DNA from: Bacteroidetes bacterium UBA6221
GTDB lineage: Bacteria > Bacteroidota > Bacteroidia > Chitinophagales > Chitinophagaceae
Assembly (NCBI GenBank): GCA_002421685.1
Contig: DISB01000016.1
Coordinates: forward strand, 128,245 to 192,244
Direction of reading: 5' to 3'
Length of the DNA: 64,000 bases
A program made the translations under genes and the position numbers. The notes beneath the pieces are model-generated. The model saw only the letters and a list, made by a program, of their open reading frames with translations. It ran no database searches and was not told where the DNA came from. Positions 25,225 to 33,043 of the stretch are shown here, piece after piece (position 1 is the stretch's first letter; each line of letters begins with the position of its first letter).

Positions 25225-26559
25225 ATGCGCCGTTATTTTACCAAAAAAGTCGCTTTTGACGAGGATGAAGCGGTGTCTGTTCTCCGCGCCAAAGCAATCG
25301 TTCTCGGACAAGACAAGATATTGGAGCGGCTGATGGATAGGATAGGCAATGCGCGCATCGTAATGATGGGCGAAGCCACACATGGCACGCACGAATACTA
25401 TTTGTGGCGTAGCCTGATATCGCAGCACCTGGTAGAAGAAAAGGAATTTAATTTCATAGCCGTAGAGGGCGACTGGCCGGATTGTTACGCGCTGAACCGT
25501 TATGCAAAAAACTATGACCAATCGGCCAATGACGCCAGGCAATTGTTATCAAGCTTTAACAGATGGCCCACGTGGATGTGGGCCAATTGGGAGGTAGCGG
25601 CTTTTATAGAATGGTTAAAACAGTACAACAAGGATAAGAGCCCGGGCTCAAAAACAGGCTTTTACGGCCTGGATGTGTATAGCCTTTGGGAGTCTATGGA
25701 AGCCATCATGAACTACCTGGGCAAAAACGATCCCGCTGCCTATAAGATAGCCGAGGAAGCCTTCAGGTGCTTCGAACCATATAAGAACAATGAAGGAAGA
25801 GAGTACGCGATGGCATCGAGACTGGTGCCTGAATTGTGCACAACTGAAGTATTAAGCCTCCTGAAAGAGATACAGCTAAAACTGCCGCAGTATAATTCCG
25901 ACCCCGAAAATGTTTTCAGCACAGAACAGAATGCGCATATAGCAGTCAATGCAGAGCGCTACTACAGGGCGATGATAGCCGGGGGGCCACATTCGTGGAA
26001 CGTAAGGGATAAACATATGCAGGATACGCTGGACAGGCTGTTGCAATACCACGGACCGTCGTCAAAGGCCATAGTATGGGCGCATAATACGCATATTGGC
26101 GATGCCAGGGCTACTGATATGGTAAACGAGGGAATGTATAATATCGGTGAACTGTCGCGGCTGAAGTACAAACATGATGATGTTTTCCTCTTGGGCTTCG
26201 GCTCATATAAGGGACAGGTGATTGCCGGGAAAAGCTGGGGCGCAGACATGCGCACTATAGATGTACCCGCCGCCATGCAGGGGAGTTGGGAATACCTGCT
26301 GCATAAAACCGGCAGTGAGAATAAATTGTTGTTTATGGAGGACATAGCAAATGACCTGTTTATGGAGCAGCATTTCGGACACAGGGCCATAGGTGTGGTA
26401 TATAACCCGGCTTATGAACAGTATGGAAATTATGTGCCCACCATCCTGCCATTACGGTACGATGCTTTTATACATATAGATGAAACAACGGCGCTGCACC
26501 CGCTGCATATTCAACCCGATGGTACACAAATACCGGAAACATATCCATTTGGCATTTAA
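25225..26559 (+). CDS. erythromycin esterase family protein
   Basis: 444 aa. The family opening VMMGEATHGTHEYYLWRS (about 45-62) includes the conserved Glu and His residues, and a second motif WAHNTHIGDAR (near 285-295) follows. Members of the Ere family hydrolyse the macrolactone ring of macrolides, but many chromosomal homologues have no known resistance role. Located in a run of housekeeping genes, with the same codon use, so it looks intrinsic. The next gene is a small Pro-rich protein 12 bp downstream. Confidence 0.85.
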   Translation: MRRYFTKKVAFDEDEAVSVLRAKAIVLGQDKILERLMDRIGNARIVMMGEATHGTHEYYLWRSLISQHLVEEKEFNFIAVEGDWPDCYALNRYAKNYDQSANDARQLLSSFNRWPTWMWANWEVAAFIEWLKQYNKDKSPGSKTGFYGLDVYSLWESMEAIMNYLGKNDPAAYKIAEEAFRCFEPYKNNEGREYAMASRLVPELCTTEVLSLLKEIQLKLPQYNSDPENVFSTEQNAHIAVNAERYYRAMIAGGPHSWNVRDKHMQDTLDRLLQYHGPSSKAIVWAHNTHIGDARATDMVNEGMYNIGELSRLKYKHDDVFLLGFGSYKGQVIAGKSWGADMRTIDVPAAMQGSWEYLLHKTGSENKLLFMEDIANDLFMEQHFGHRAIGVVYNPAYEQYGNYVPTILPLRYDAFIHIDETTALHPLHIQPDGTQIPETYPFGI

Positions 26560-26571
26560 AAACATATAGTT

Positions 26572-26751
26572 ATGAAAGACCAATATTTTCAGCAGCCTGA
26601 ACGTCCCCAAGAACTTCCCGACCCAGGCAAACAACCGGAAATACCCGGCAAGGGAGAACCACCGCAAACGCCACCGCCTACTAAACCGGAGATAACGCCG
26701 GTAGAAGAACCGGGAACGGATAAACCACCTGTGGAAGTACCGGAACCGTAA
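26572..26751 (+). CDS. small proline-rich protein, unknown function
   Basis: 59 aa, beginning MKDQYFQQPERPQELPDPG. About a third of the residues are Pro, with many Glu, Lys and Thr, so it is expected to be unfolded. It begins 12 bp after the erythromycin-esterase homologue and ends before a strong terminator, so co-transcription is likely. The clean frame and start context support it, but the low complexity leaves doubt. Confidence 0.55.
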   Translation: MKDQYFQQPERPQELPDPGKQPEIPGKGEPPQTPPPTKPEITPVEEPGTDKPPVEVPEP

Positions 26752-26847
26752 CCCGGATTTTTTTCGTAACAATAAAACGTAAGTTGTATAGGGCGAGCCT
26801 GAGTCAATCGCGATTCTTTTTGAACCTATCCAGGTTTAGTAGCCCAC

Positions 26848-26893
26848 AAAAAAAAAGCAAGCAAGGCCGTACGGCCTTGCTTGCTTTCGTATT
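26848..26893. terminator. perfect 34 bp palindromic bidirectional terminator
   Basis: 26854-26887 is a perfect palindrome with GTAC at its centre and AAAGCAAGCAAGGCC arms. An A run lies on its left and a T stretch on its right, so it can terminate transcripts from both convergent sides (the Pro-rich gene and the DUF4142 gene). Confidence 0.85.
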
Positions 26894-26933
26894 ACATCAC
26901 ATCCTGGCCAATCGCCGGATATTTCGGGTTGTT

Positions 26934-27497
26934 TTATTTTTTGTTCTTCATATTGTCTTGTATGCTTTCGGCCATCTGAAGGTGATGCTCTAAAGCGGGT
27001 ATTTTGCTTGCCGCCCATCCTTTAATATCAATATCTTTGCCTTTCCCGGCCTCGTCTTTAAACAATTCGATATCTTCTTTATGGTCCCTGACCATTAAAT
27101 CGATATACGCCTCGTCAAATTCAGCCCCCTTCTTTTCAGCCAGTTTATTGATCTTGTCCAGTTTGTCGTTGTCGGGCACTGTGGGCAATGTAATATTCTT
27201 TGCCTGCGCCATTGACTGAAGTTCCTGGTTCGCAGTTCCATGGTCTTGTATCATGCTCCGGCCAAAATCGCGTACGGCCTCCGAGCCTGCATTAGCCAGG
27301 GCCAGTTCTCCTAACCGCACTTCCATTAGCCCACCCGATGCTGCTTTAACAGCAAATTCCGAGTCATAACCGATATCCGTGTCTTCAAATTTCTCTTCAT
27401 TCGCCTCTTCTGCGTTTTCGTTGCTGGCATTCTCGCCATTGCAGGAGTATAAAACTACTGATAACAAGAACAAGGCAGGTACGATCAACTTTCTCAT
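26934..27497 (-). CDS. DUF4142 lipoprotein
   Basis: 187 aa from the ATG at 27497, which opens MRKLIVPALFLLSVVLYSC (lipobox VLYSC). The acid-rich linker (ASNENAEEANEEKFEDT) follows, then the four-helix DUF4142 fold: ASGGLMEVRLGELALANAGS, FGRSMIQDHGTANQEL, EAYIDLMVRDHKEDIELF and ALEHHLQMAESI. These proteins look ferritin-like and are common in Bacteroidota stress regulons, but their reaction is not known. The longer in-frame start at 27710 lacks a signal peptide. Confidence 0.85.
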   Translation of the reverse strand: MRKLIVPALFLLSVVLYSCNGENASNENAEEANEEKFEDTDIGYDSEFAVKAASGGLMEVRLGELALANAGSEAVRDFGRSMIQDHGTANQELQSMAQAKNITLPTVPDNDKLDKINKLAEKKGAEFDEAYIDLMVRDHKEDIELFKDEAGKGKDIDIKGWAASKIPALEHHLQMAESIQDNMKNKK

Positions 27498-27732
27498 ATA
27501 TAGATTTTTGGTTTCAGAATTCAAAAAGCCAGCCGGCTGATATTTCACAGAATTATTCCTAAAACGAAATAAGCCGGCTGGTGTACAACATGATGCTTTT
27601 TTACCATTGTCAATTACCCATGTTAAAATACCGTGCCAGCACACTGGGCATTCACCACGCCAAGTACGCGCATCCTGACAATACCGTGACAATCTATTTA
27701 CATTTTTCATATGCTATTAAGGCGCACAATCA

Positions 27733-27740
27733 TACCTTTG
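27733..27740 (+). promoter_or_regulatory. -7 promoter element of the TolB-like lipoprotein gene
   Basis: TACCTTTG fits TAnnTTTG and lies 17 nt before the start codon, so the leader is about 14 nt. The upstream -33 box is not clear. Confidence 0.45.
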
Positions 27741-27757
27741 CGCCCAAAATAGAATTG

Positions 27758-28897
27758 ATGAAGCAACACAGTATCGTCGCCCTGTTCCTGTTATTGGCCG
27801 CCTGCGGCCCGGCAGACGAAGGGAAAAAGGAAGAAGCAACACATGAAGCGCACGGACACAGCCATGGCAGCGAACCGGCACATGAAGTAGATACCAATAC
27901 ACTGGTGTACTCTGACGAAAAACACTTAAAAAACGTGATACAGCTCACTACCGGCGGCGACAATGCCGAGGCGTATTTCGGTTTTGACAGCAAAACTGTT
28001 GTATTTCAGCGCACTAACCCCGCGGAGGGTATTGAATGCGACCAGATATTCTACGGCGTATTACCACAAACCGGGGAAGACAAATTTGAATACAAAATGG
28101 TGAGCACAGGCACAGGCCGCACCACCTGCTCTTACATGATGCCCGATGGCAAGCATGTGATGTATTCATCTACCCACCTGGCAGGCAAGGAATGTCCCCC
28201 CGTGCCGGATAAGGAGAAGATGAAGAAATACGTATGGCCGGTGTACGACACCTACGATATATTCATTGGCGACCTGGATGGTAAAGTAGTAAAACAACTG
28301 ACCAATACGCCGGGCTATGATGCTGAGCCTACCATCTCACCCAAAGGTGATAAAGTAGTGTTCACTTCTACACGCAACGGCGACCTGGACCTGTATGTGA
28401 TGAACCTGGATGGCAGCAACGTAAAGCAGATAACTAAAGAGCTGGGTTACGACGGCGGCGCATGGTTCTCACCCGATGGCAGCCAAATAGTGTGGCGCGC
28501 TTCACGTCCTAAAACTGCAGAAGAGCAAAAAGAATATAAAGACCTGCTGGCTCAAGGCCTGGTAATGCCTACCAATATGGAAGTATTTGTGGCTAACGCA
28601 GATGGCAGCGATGTAAAACAAATAACCAACCTGGGTAAGGCCAACTGGGCGCCCAACTGGATGCCCGATGGCAAACGCATCATCTTCGCGTCTAACCACG
28701 AGTATGAGCGCGGTTTCCCTTTTAATATGTACATTATCAACATGGACGGAACCGGCCTCGAGAAAATTTCTCACGACGGAGGCTTCGATGCCTTCCCCAT
28801 GTTCTCGCCCGATGGCAAGCGAATCCTGTTCAGCAGTAACAGGAACAACAAAGGCACCCGCGAAACAAATATGTTTATTGCGGACTGGGTGGATTAA
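27758..28897 (+). CDS. TolB/PD40 beta-propeller lipoprotein
   Basis: 379 aa from the ATG at 27758, chosen because it opens a lipoprotein signal (lipobox LLAAC). A His-rich stretch follows (HEAHGHSHGSEPAHE, near 30-44) that could bind metal. The rest consists of PD40/WD40-like blades (ISPKGDKVVFTSTRNGDLDL, FSPDGSQIVWRASR, MPDGKRIIFASNHE, FSPDGKRILFSSNRN). Similar proteins in this phylum are often described as periplasmic TolB-like components. It is followed by two strong terminators. Confidence 0.85.
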   Translation: MKQHSIVALFLLLAACGPADEGKKEEATHEAHGHSHGSEPAHEVDTNTLVYSDEKHLKNVIQLTTGGDNAEAYFGFDSKTVVFQRTNPAEGIECDQIFYGVLPQTGEDKFEYKMVSTGTGRTTCSYMMPDGKHVMYSSTHLAGKECPPVPDKEKMKKYVWPVYDTYDIFIGDLDGKVVKQLTNTPGYDAEPTISPKGDKVVFTSTRNGDLDLYVMNLDGSNVKQITKELGYDGGAWFSPDGSQIVWRASRPKTAEEQKEYKDLLAQGLVMPTNMEVFVANADGSDVKQITNLGKANWAPNWMPDGKRIIFASNHEYERGFPFNMYIINMDGTGLEKISHDGGFDAFPMFSPDGKRILFSSNRNNKGTRETNMFIADWVD

Positions 28898-28904
28898 CAA
28901 TCAA

Positions 28905-28920
28905 CCGATAACTATCGGGA
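28905..28920. repeat. TCCCG...CGGGA-family palindrome (diverged copy)
   Basis: CCGATA, 2 nt, TATCGG, then GGA. It belongs with the palindromes at 13693, 48702 and 63490, and with the insert at 121-142. Confidence 0.5.
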
Positions 28921-28935
28921 CAAAATTCAAAAGGT

Positions 28936-28967
28936 AAAAGCCAAAACTTTACGGAGTTTTGGCTTTT
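28936..28967 (+). terminator. terminator 1 after the TolB-like gene
   Basis: AAAAGCCAAAACT and AGTTTTGGCTTTT pair to a 13 bp stem with a 6 nt loop, ending in T. Confidence 0.75.
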
Positions 28968-28983
28968 GACTTAATATAATCGC

Positions 28984-29027
28984 AAGCCAAAATTCAACAG
29001 AGTATTCCTGTTGAATTTTGGCTTTTG
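28984..29027 (+). terminator. terminator 2 after the TolB-like gene
   Basis: AAGCCAAAATTCAACAG and CTGTTGAATTTTGGCTT pair to a 17 bp stem with a 7 nt loop and a T-tract, 17 nt after the first hairpin. The outer arm repeats the sequence of terminator 1, as if one was copied from the other. Confidence 0.75.
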
Positions 29028-29097
29028 AACCGAGCTTGCGGGCTCATGAGTTCCTTGAAAAAGTGATTGAGTTACGAATAATTTTTACTTTTAACTC

Positions 29098-29466
29098 ATG
29101 TTTAAAGCATTCCTGCTGGTGGGTATTGGTGGTTTCTTTGGCAGTATAGCCCGTTATGGGGTCAAGCTGCTGACGGATAAATATATACCGGCCTCTTTCC
29201 CTTACGGCACATTCATCGTCAACATAGCGGGCTGTTTTATTATAGGGCTGTTATTTGGGCTGGCGCACCGCAGCCAGTTAAGCGCCAATACCTGGCTGAT
29301 ATTGGCGACGGGTTTCTGTGGCGCTTTTACCACGTTCTCCACCTTTGCTGTAGAAAACAACCTGCTGCTGATGGGAAGACAATCAACTACCGCGATAGTG
29401 TACACCGTTCTCAGCCTGGTACTTGGGCTTGTGCTGTGCCGCTGGGGTATAGCACTGGCGCGTTAA
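29098..29466 (+). CDS. crcB: fluoride ion exporter CrcB/Fluc
   Basis: 122 aa with four membrane segments. The family opening GGFFGSIARYG is at 11-21 and the conserved FGTFIVNIAGCF-type motif is present as YGTFIVNIAGCF, followed by TGFCGAFTTFSTF. CrcB exports fluoride as a dual-topology dimer. No fluoride riboswitch is obvious upstream. It ends convergent to the MgtC-like gene, with the two TAA stops overlapping. Confidence 0.93.
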   Translation: MFKAFLLVGIGGFFGSIARYGVKLLTDKYIPASFPYGTFIVNIAGCFIIGLLFGLAHRSQLSANTWLILATGFCGAFTTFSTFAVENNLLLMGRQSTTAIVYTVLSLVLGLVLCRWGIALAR

Positions 29467-30128
29467 CCGTAGTGCATTTCTATTACATTGGTATCGTTCA
29501 GCAGTCGCAGTATAGCCTGGTCGTGCCTGCGGCGCGACGCGCTTACCGTCCAGTGTACGGTCACCACCGTGCCTTTTTTCTCGTAGCCTGTCTCCCTTCG
29601 CATATAGCCCTTGCCGTTGAAGTATGTTTCATAATGAAAATGCTCTGCATTCACCACGTTGGCAAAGCTTACCTTATAGGTCAGCGTTTCCGATACTTTG
29701 TTCAGCCCTGTTTCCACCCATTGCAATACCACCAGTATCAGCCATACGGCCACTGTTGCCGCTACCGCCAGCATATAGTCTCCGGTACCCACTGCCATAC
29801 CAATGGCGGCTGCAATCCATACTGTGGCTGCTGTGGTGAGCCCGTGCACATTGTTCTTTCCTTTGAAAATGATACCTGCGCCTATGAAGCCTATACCTGT
29901 CACGATATTGGAAGCGATGCGGCTGATGTCTATTTGGTTCGTGTTGTCCAGTTCAGCGATATTATACGACACGATGGTGAAAAGAGCCGAACCTGTGCAT
30001 ACCAGTATCAGCGTACGCAGGCCTGCGGGCTTACCGCTCCATTCCCGCTCCAGGCCTATTACCATACCCAGCAGGGCCGCTATTAGTACCTTCTGTACAT
30101 CCTCCGTAAATATTGACGACCAATCCAT
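29463..30128 (-). CDS. MgtC/SapB family protein
   Basis: 221 aa. Five N-terminal membrane segments carry the family motifs LLGMVIGLEREWSGKPAGLRT and RIASNIVTGIGFIGAGII, followed by VHGLTTAATVWIAAAIGMAVG; a C-terminal soluble part of about 75 residues follows. MgtC proteins respond to low magnesium in pathogens, but in soil and aquatic Bacteroidota the role is open. Stop overlaps the crcB stop. Confidence 0.9.
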   Translation of the reverse strand: MDWSSIFTEDVQKVLIAALLGMVIGLEREWSGKPAGLRTLILVCTGSALFTIVSYNIAELDNTNQIDISRIASNIVTGIGFIGAGIIFKGKNNVHGLTTAATVWIAAAIGMAVGTGDYMLAVAATVAVWLILVVLQWVETGLNKVSETLTYKVSFANVVNAEHFHYETYFNGKGYMRRETGYEKKGTVVTVHWTVSASRRRHDQAILRLLNDTNVIEMHYG

Positions 30129-30221
30129 TATTAAGAAAAACAGGTATTTGACGAAAATAGTTCGTTTTTGAATAATACCCGCGGGTTTGCTAATTTAGCA
30201 TCCCCAAATGTTCAAGTTTTC

Positions 30222-31451
30222 ATGATAGAGATAAAAGTGCCTGCTGTGGGCGAGTCAATCAGCGAAGTAACCCTGGTAAAATGGTTGAAGAAAGACGGGG
30301 AATGGGTGGAGCGCGACGAAGTGCTTTGCGAGTTGGAGTCTGAAAAAGCCACCTTTGAGCTGAACGCTGAAAAAGCAGGTATATTACACATTGTAGCCCA
30401 GGAGGACCAAACTCTGAACATCGGCGACCTGGCTTGTAAAATCGATGACAAGGCAGAACGCCCGGCTGGGGCGGCCCCCGCTAAGGAAGAAAAAGCGCCC
30501 GCTAAGAAAAATGCCGCACCGGCCGCAAAAGAAGAACCTAAAAAAGAAGAGAAAGCTCCTGCGACACCGGACGCCAAGGCTACACCGGTAGCCAAAACCA
30601 TGATGGCGGAGAATAAGCTGAAGACAGGGGACATAAAAGGTACCGGCGGCGGTGGCCGCATCACCAAAAAAGATGTACTGGCCGCATTGTCTGCACCCGG
30701 CCGTATAGGTGGCGGCGAAATAAACCGCAACGACGACCGCAAGAAAATGAGCAACCTGCGCAAGACGGTAAGCCGCAGGCTGGTAGAAGCCAAAAACAGC
30801 ACGGCCATGCTCACCACCTTCAACGAGGTGGACATGACCAACATCATGGCCATACGTGCTAAGTACAAAGATGTATTCAAAGAGCAGCACGGTGTCAACC
30901 TGGGCTTTATGTCCTTCTTCACCAAGGCTTGCTGTTATGCCCTGCTGGAATGGCCGGCAGTGAACGCCTATATTGACGGCGATGAAATAGTGTACCACGA
31001 TTATTGCGATATATCCATAGCAGTATCGGCGCCTAAAGGACTGGTAGTGCCTGTGATACGCAATGCTGAAAGCCTGGGCATGGCCGAAATAGAACTGGCT
31101 GTAAAAGACCTGGCTACAAAAGCGCGTGATAATAAATTGACGATAGAAGAAATGACGGGCGGAACATTCACCATTACCAACGGTGGTGTGTTCGGTTCAC
31201 TGATGTCTACACCCATTATCAATATACCACAAAGCGCTATACTGGGTATGCACAAGATACAGGACCGTCCGATGGTAATAGACGGCAAAGTAGAAGTACG
31301 GCCGATGATGTACCTGGCGCTGAGTTACGACCACCGCATCATCGATGGTCGTGAGTCGGTGAGCTTCTTAGTGAGGGTAAAAGAACTGTTGGAAAACCCC
31401 GAACTGCTGCTGATGGGCAAAGACCCTGTGAAGACGCTGCTGGAGGTATAG
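30222..31451 (+). CDS. odhB: dihydrolipoyllysine succinyltransferase, E2 of 2-oxoglutarate dehydrogenase
   Basis: 409 aa from the ATG at 30222 (MIEIKVPAVGESISEV); the longer frame adds a non-conserved head. Lipoyl domain (1-77) with the lipoyl Lys in LESEKATFEL, an Ala/Pro/Lys-rich linker, an E1/E3-binding domain (near 125-165: TMMAENKLKTGDIKGTG) and the catalytic acyltransferase domain ending with the active-site motif SYDHRIIDGRE. The VGES opening and this motif mark the succinyltransferase branch. No E1 gene is next to it. Confidence 0.93.
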   Translation: MIEIKVPAVGESISEVTLVKWLKKDGEWVERDEVLCELESEKATFELNAEKAGILHIVAQEDQTLNIGDLACKIDDKAERPAGAAPAKEEKAPAKKNAAPAAKEEPKKEEKAPATPDAKATPVAKTMMAENKLKTGDIKGTGGGGRITKKDVLAALSAPGRIGGGEINRNDDRKKMSNLRKTVSRRLVEAKNSTAMLTTFNEVDMTNIMAIRAKYKDVFKEQHGVNLGFMSFFTKACCYALLEWPAVNAYIDGDEIVYHDYCDISIAVSAPKGLVVPVIRNAESLGMAEIELAVKDLATKARDNKLTIEEMTGGTFTITNGGVFGSLMSTPIINIPQSAILGMHKIQDRPMVIDGKVEVRPMMYLALSYDHRIIDGRESVSFLVRVKELLENPELLLMGKDPVKTLLEV

Positions 31452-31506
31452 CCTCTCCCGGCCTCTCCCAAGGAGAGGTGACAGTAGGTAACAACAATGT
31501 ATTTTA

Positions 31507-31535
31507 TGCCGGATGTAACCATCCGGCATTTGTTT
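31507..31535 (+). terminator. terminator of odhB
   Basis: ATGCCGGATG and CATCCGGCAT pair to a 10 bp stem with a 4 nt loop, followed by TTGTTT. It lies between odhB and the SMR gene. Confidence 0.8.
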
Positions 31536-31551
31536 GATAAAATCTCATGTT

Positions 31552-31878
31552 ATGAACTGGCTGATATTGATAATAGCGGGATTGTTTGAGGTGGCGTTTG
31601 CGGCTTGCTTGTCTAAAGCAAAATTAGCAAGCGGCAGCCTGTTTTACTTGTGGATGGCGCTCTTCTTAGTGAGCCTTACTGCAAGCATGTATTTGTTGTA
31701 CAAGGCTTCTCAAACCATACCCATGGGCACCGCCTATGCCGTATGGACGGGCATTGGCGCAGTGGGTACGGTGATTGTAGGTATAATATTCTTTAAAGAA
31801 CCCGCAAGTTTCTGGCGTTTGTTCTTTATCGTTACGCTGATACTATCTGTAGTGGGATTGAAGTTTGTGTCGGAGTGA
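31552..31878 (+). CDS. SMR-family exporter, SugE/Gdx-like
   Basis: 108 aa with four membrane segments. The central Glu is in GLFEVAFA near residue 12, the proton and substrate-binding residue. The motif PMGTAYAVWTGIGAVGT is typical of the Gdx (guanidinium exporter) branch rather than EmrE. No guanidine riboswitch is seen upstream. An ATG at 31534 is less likely, because it adds six non-conserved residues. Confidence 0.85.
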   Translation: MNWLILIIAGLFEVAFAACLSKAKLASGSLFYLWMALFLVSLTASMYLLYKASQTIPMGTAYAVWTGIGAVGTVIVGIIFFKEPASFWRLFFIVTLILSVVGLKFVSE

Positions 31879-31930
31879 TTGACTGTCCGTCTAACTTTTG
31901 AATTTTTACTTTTTACTTTTGGATTAAGCT

Positions 31931-33043
31931 TTGCATTACATCTGGCAACATATTGAAAGCATTATTAGCAGCTACGATGGTACTGTACCGTTGGTGCATT
32001 TCCTGAAGAACTATTACAGGCAATACCCCAAGCTGGGCAGTCGCGACCGTAAGATGCTGAGCGAAATGGCCTATAGCTGGTACCGTTGCAGTAAGGCCCT
32101 GGATATAACACTAACACTCAAAGAAAAAATAGCTGCCTGCCTGCAATTGTGCCATACAGATAATACAAGATTGCTGCAATTGACTGAAGGTTTTAGCATG
32201 ACACATGATATTCAGTTGCATAATCTCTTTCCTTACGAACTACAATTATCAGGTGGAATAACAAAGGAAGATTGGCTAAGGAGTATGCTTACGCAGCCCT
32301 CGTTATTCATCCGCATACGCAAAAGCAAAAGTAAACTGCTGGACATACTGGAGGAGCAGGAAATACCCTATGAGCCAATTACAGATAGTTGCCTGGCACT
32401 GCCCAACGGCACACCTGTTGATAAATGGCTGCCACCCTATGCCTATGTAGTGCAGGATGCCTCTTCGCAGAAAACAGGTGAGTATTTCACCGCCTTGCCT
32501 TACGAAAAATGGTGGGACGCCTGCAGCGGAGCTGGTGGTAAATCACTCTTACTGAAAGACAAAGAACCACTTGTTGACCTCACTGTATCGGATACCCGCA
32601 AAAGCATACTCAACAACCTGAAAGAACGGTTCCGCACATACAGCCATATCATGCCCATGGCATACGAGGTGGATGTGGCCAACGCATCACAACTGAATGA
32701 TGTAATGCGGGACAAACTATTCGACAATATCATCTGCGATGTACCCTGCACAGGTTCGGGCACATGGGCCCGTACACCGGAACAGATGTATTTCTTCAAT
32801 CAGCGAACTGCAGATGAATATGCGGACAGGCAAAAACAAATTGCCGTAAATGCCGCACAGTATCTGCAGCCGGAAGGCAAATTATATTATATCACCTGTT
32901 CGGTTTTCAGCAAAGAGAATGAAGCAGTAGTGCAGCACCTTGTAAAACAAACGGGAATGAAGCTAACAGCCATGCAACTCATCAACGGCATAGACATTCA
33001 TGCCGATAGCATGTTCATCGCCGTGCTGGAAAAACAGGTTTAA
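31931..33043 (+). CDS. RsmB/NOP2-family rRNA (cytosine-C5) methyltransferase
   Basis: 370 aa. The TTG at 31931 is the only reasonable start: an in-frame TAA lies just before it, and the next ATG would remove the conserved head. The catalytic Cys motif is CDVPCTGSGTWARTP (residues near 273-287) with the second Cys in YITCSVFSKENE. The N-terminal helical domain resembles RNA-binding NusB-like regions. It is expected to methylate a cytosine in 16S rRNA. Its stop overlaps the convergent subtilase stop by 4 bp. Confidence 0.85.
   Translation: MHYIWQHIESIISSYDGTVPLVHFLKNYYRQYPKLGSRDRKMLSEMAYSWYRCSKALDITLTLKEKIAACLQLCHTDNTRLLQLTEGFSMTHDIQLHNLFPYELQLSGGITKEDWLRSMLTQPSLFIRIRKSKSKLLDILEEQEIPYEPITDSCLALPNGTPVDKWLPPYAYVVQDASSQKTGEYFTALPYEKWWDACSGAGGKSLLLKDKEPLVDLTVSDTRKSILNNLKERFRTYSHIMPMAYEVDVANASQLNDVMRDKLFDNIICDVPCTGSGTWARTPEQMYFFNQRTADEYADRQKQIAVNAAQYLQPEGKLYYITCSVFSKENEAVVQHLVKQTGMKLTAMQLINGIDIHADSMFIAVLEKQV

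Noticed and set aside
25225..26559. acquired macrolide resistance gene
   Set aside because: The Ere-like gene has native context and codon use and no mobile element beside it, so resistance is not supported.
28898..29097. fluoride riboswitch before crcB
   Set aside because: The region holds two terminators of the previous gene and an AT-rich stretch; no conserved crcB motif was seen.
31452..31551. guanidine riboswitch before the SMR gene
   Set aside because: Only a simple terminator hairpin is present.
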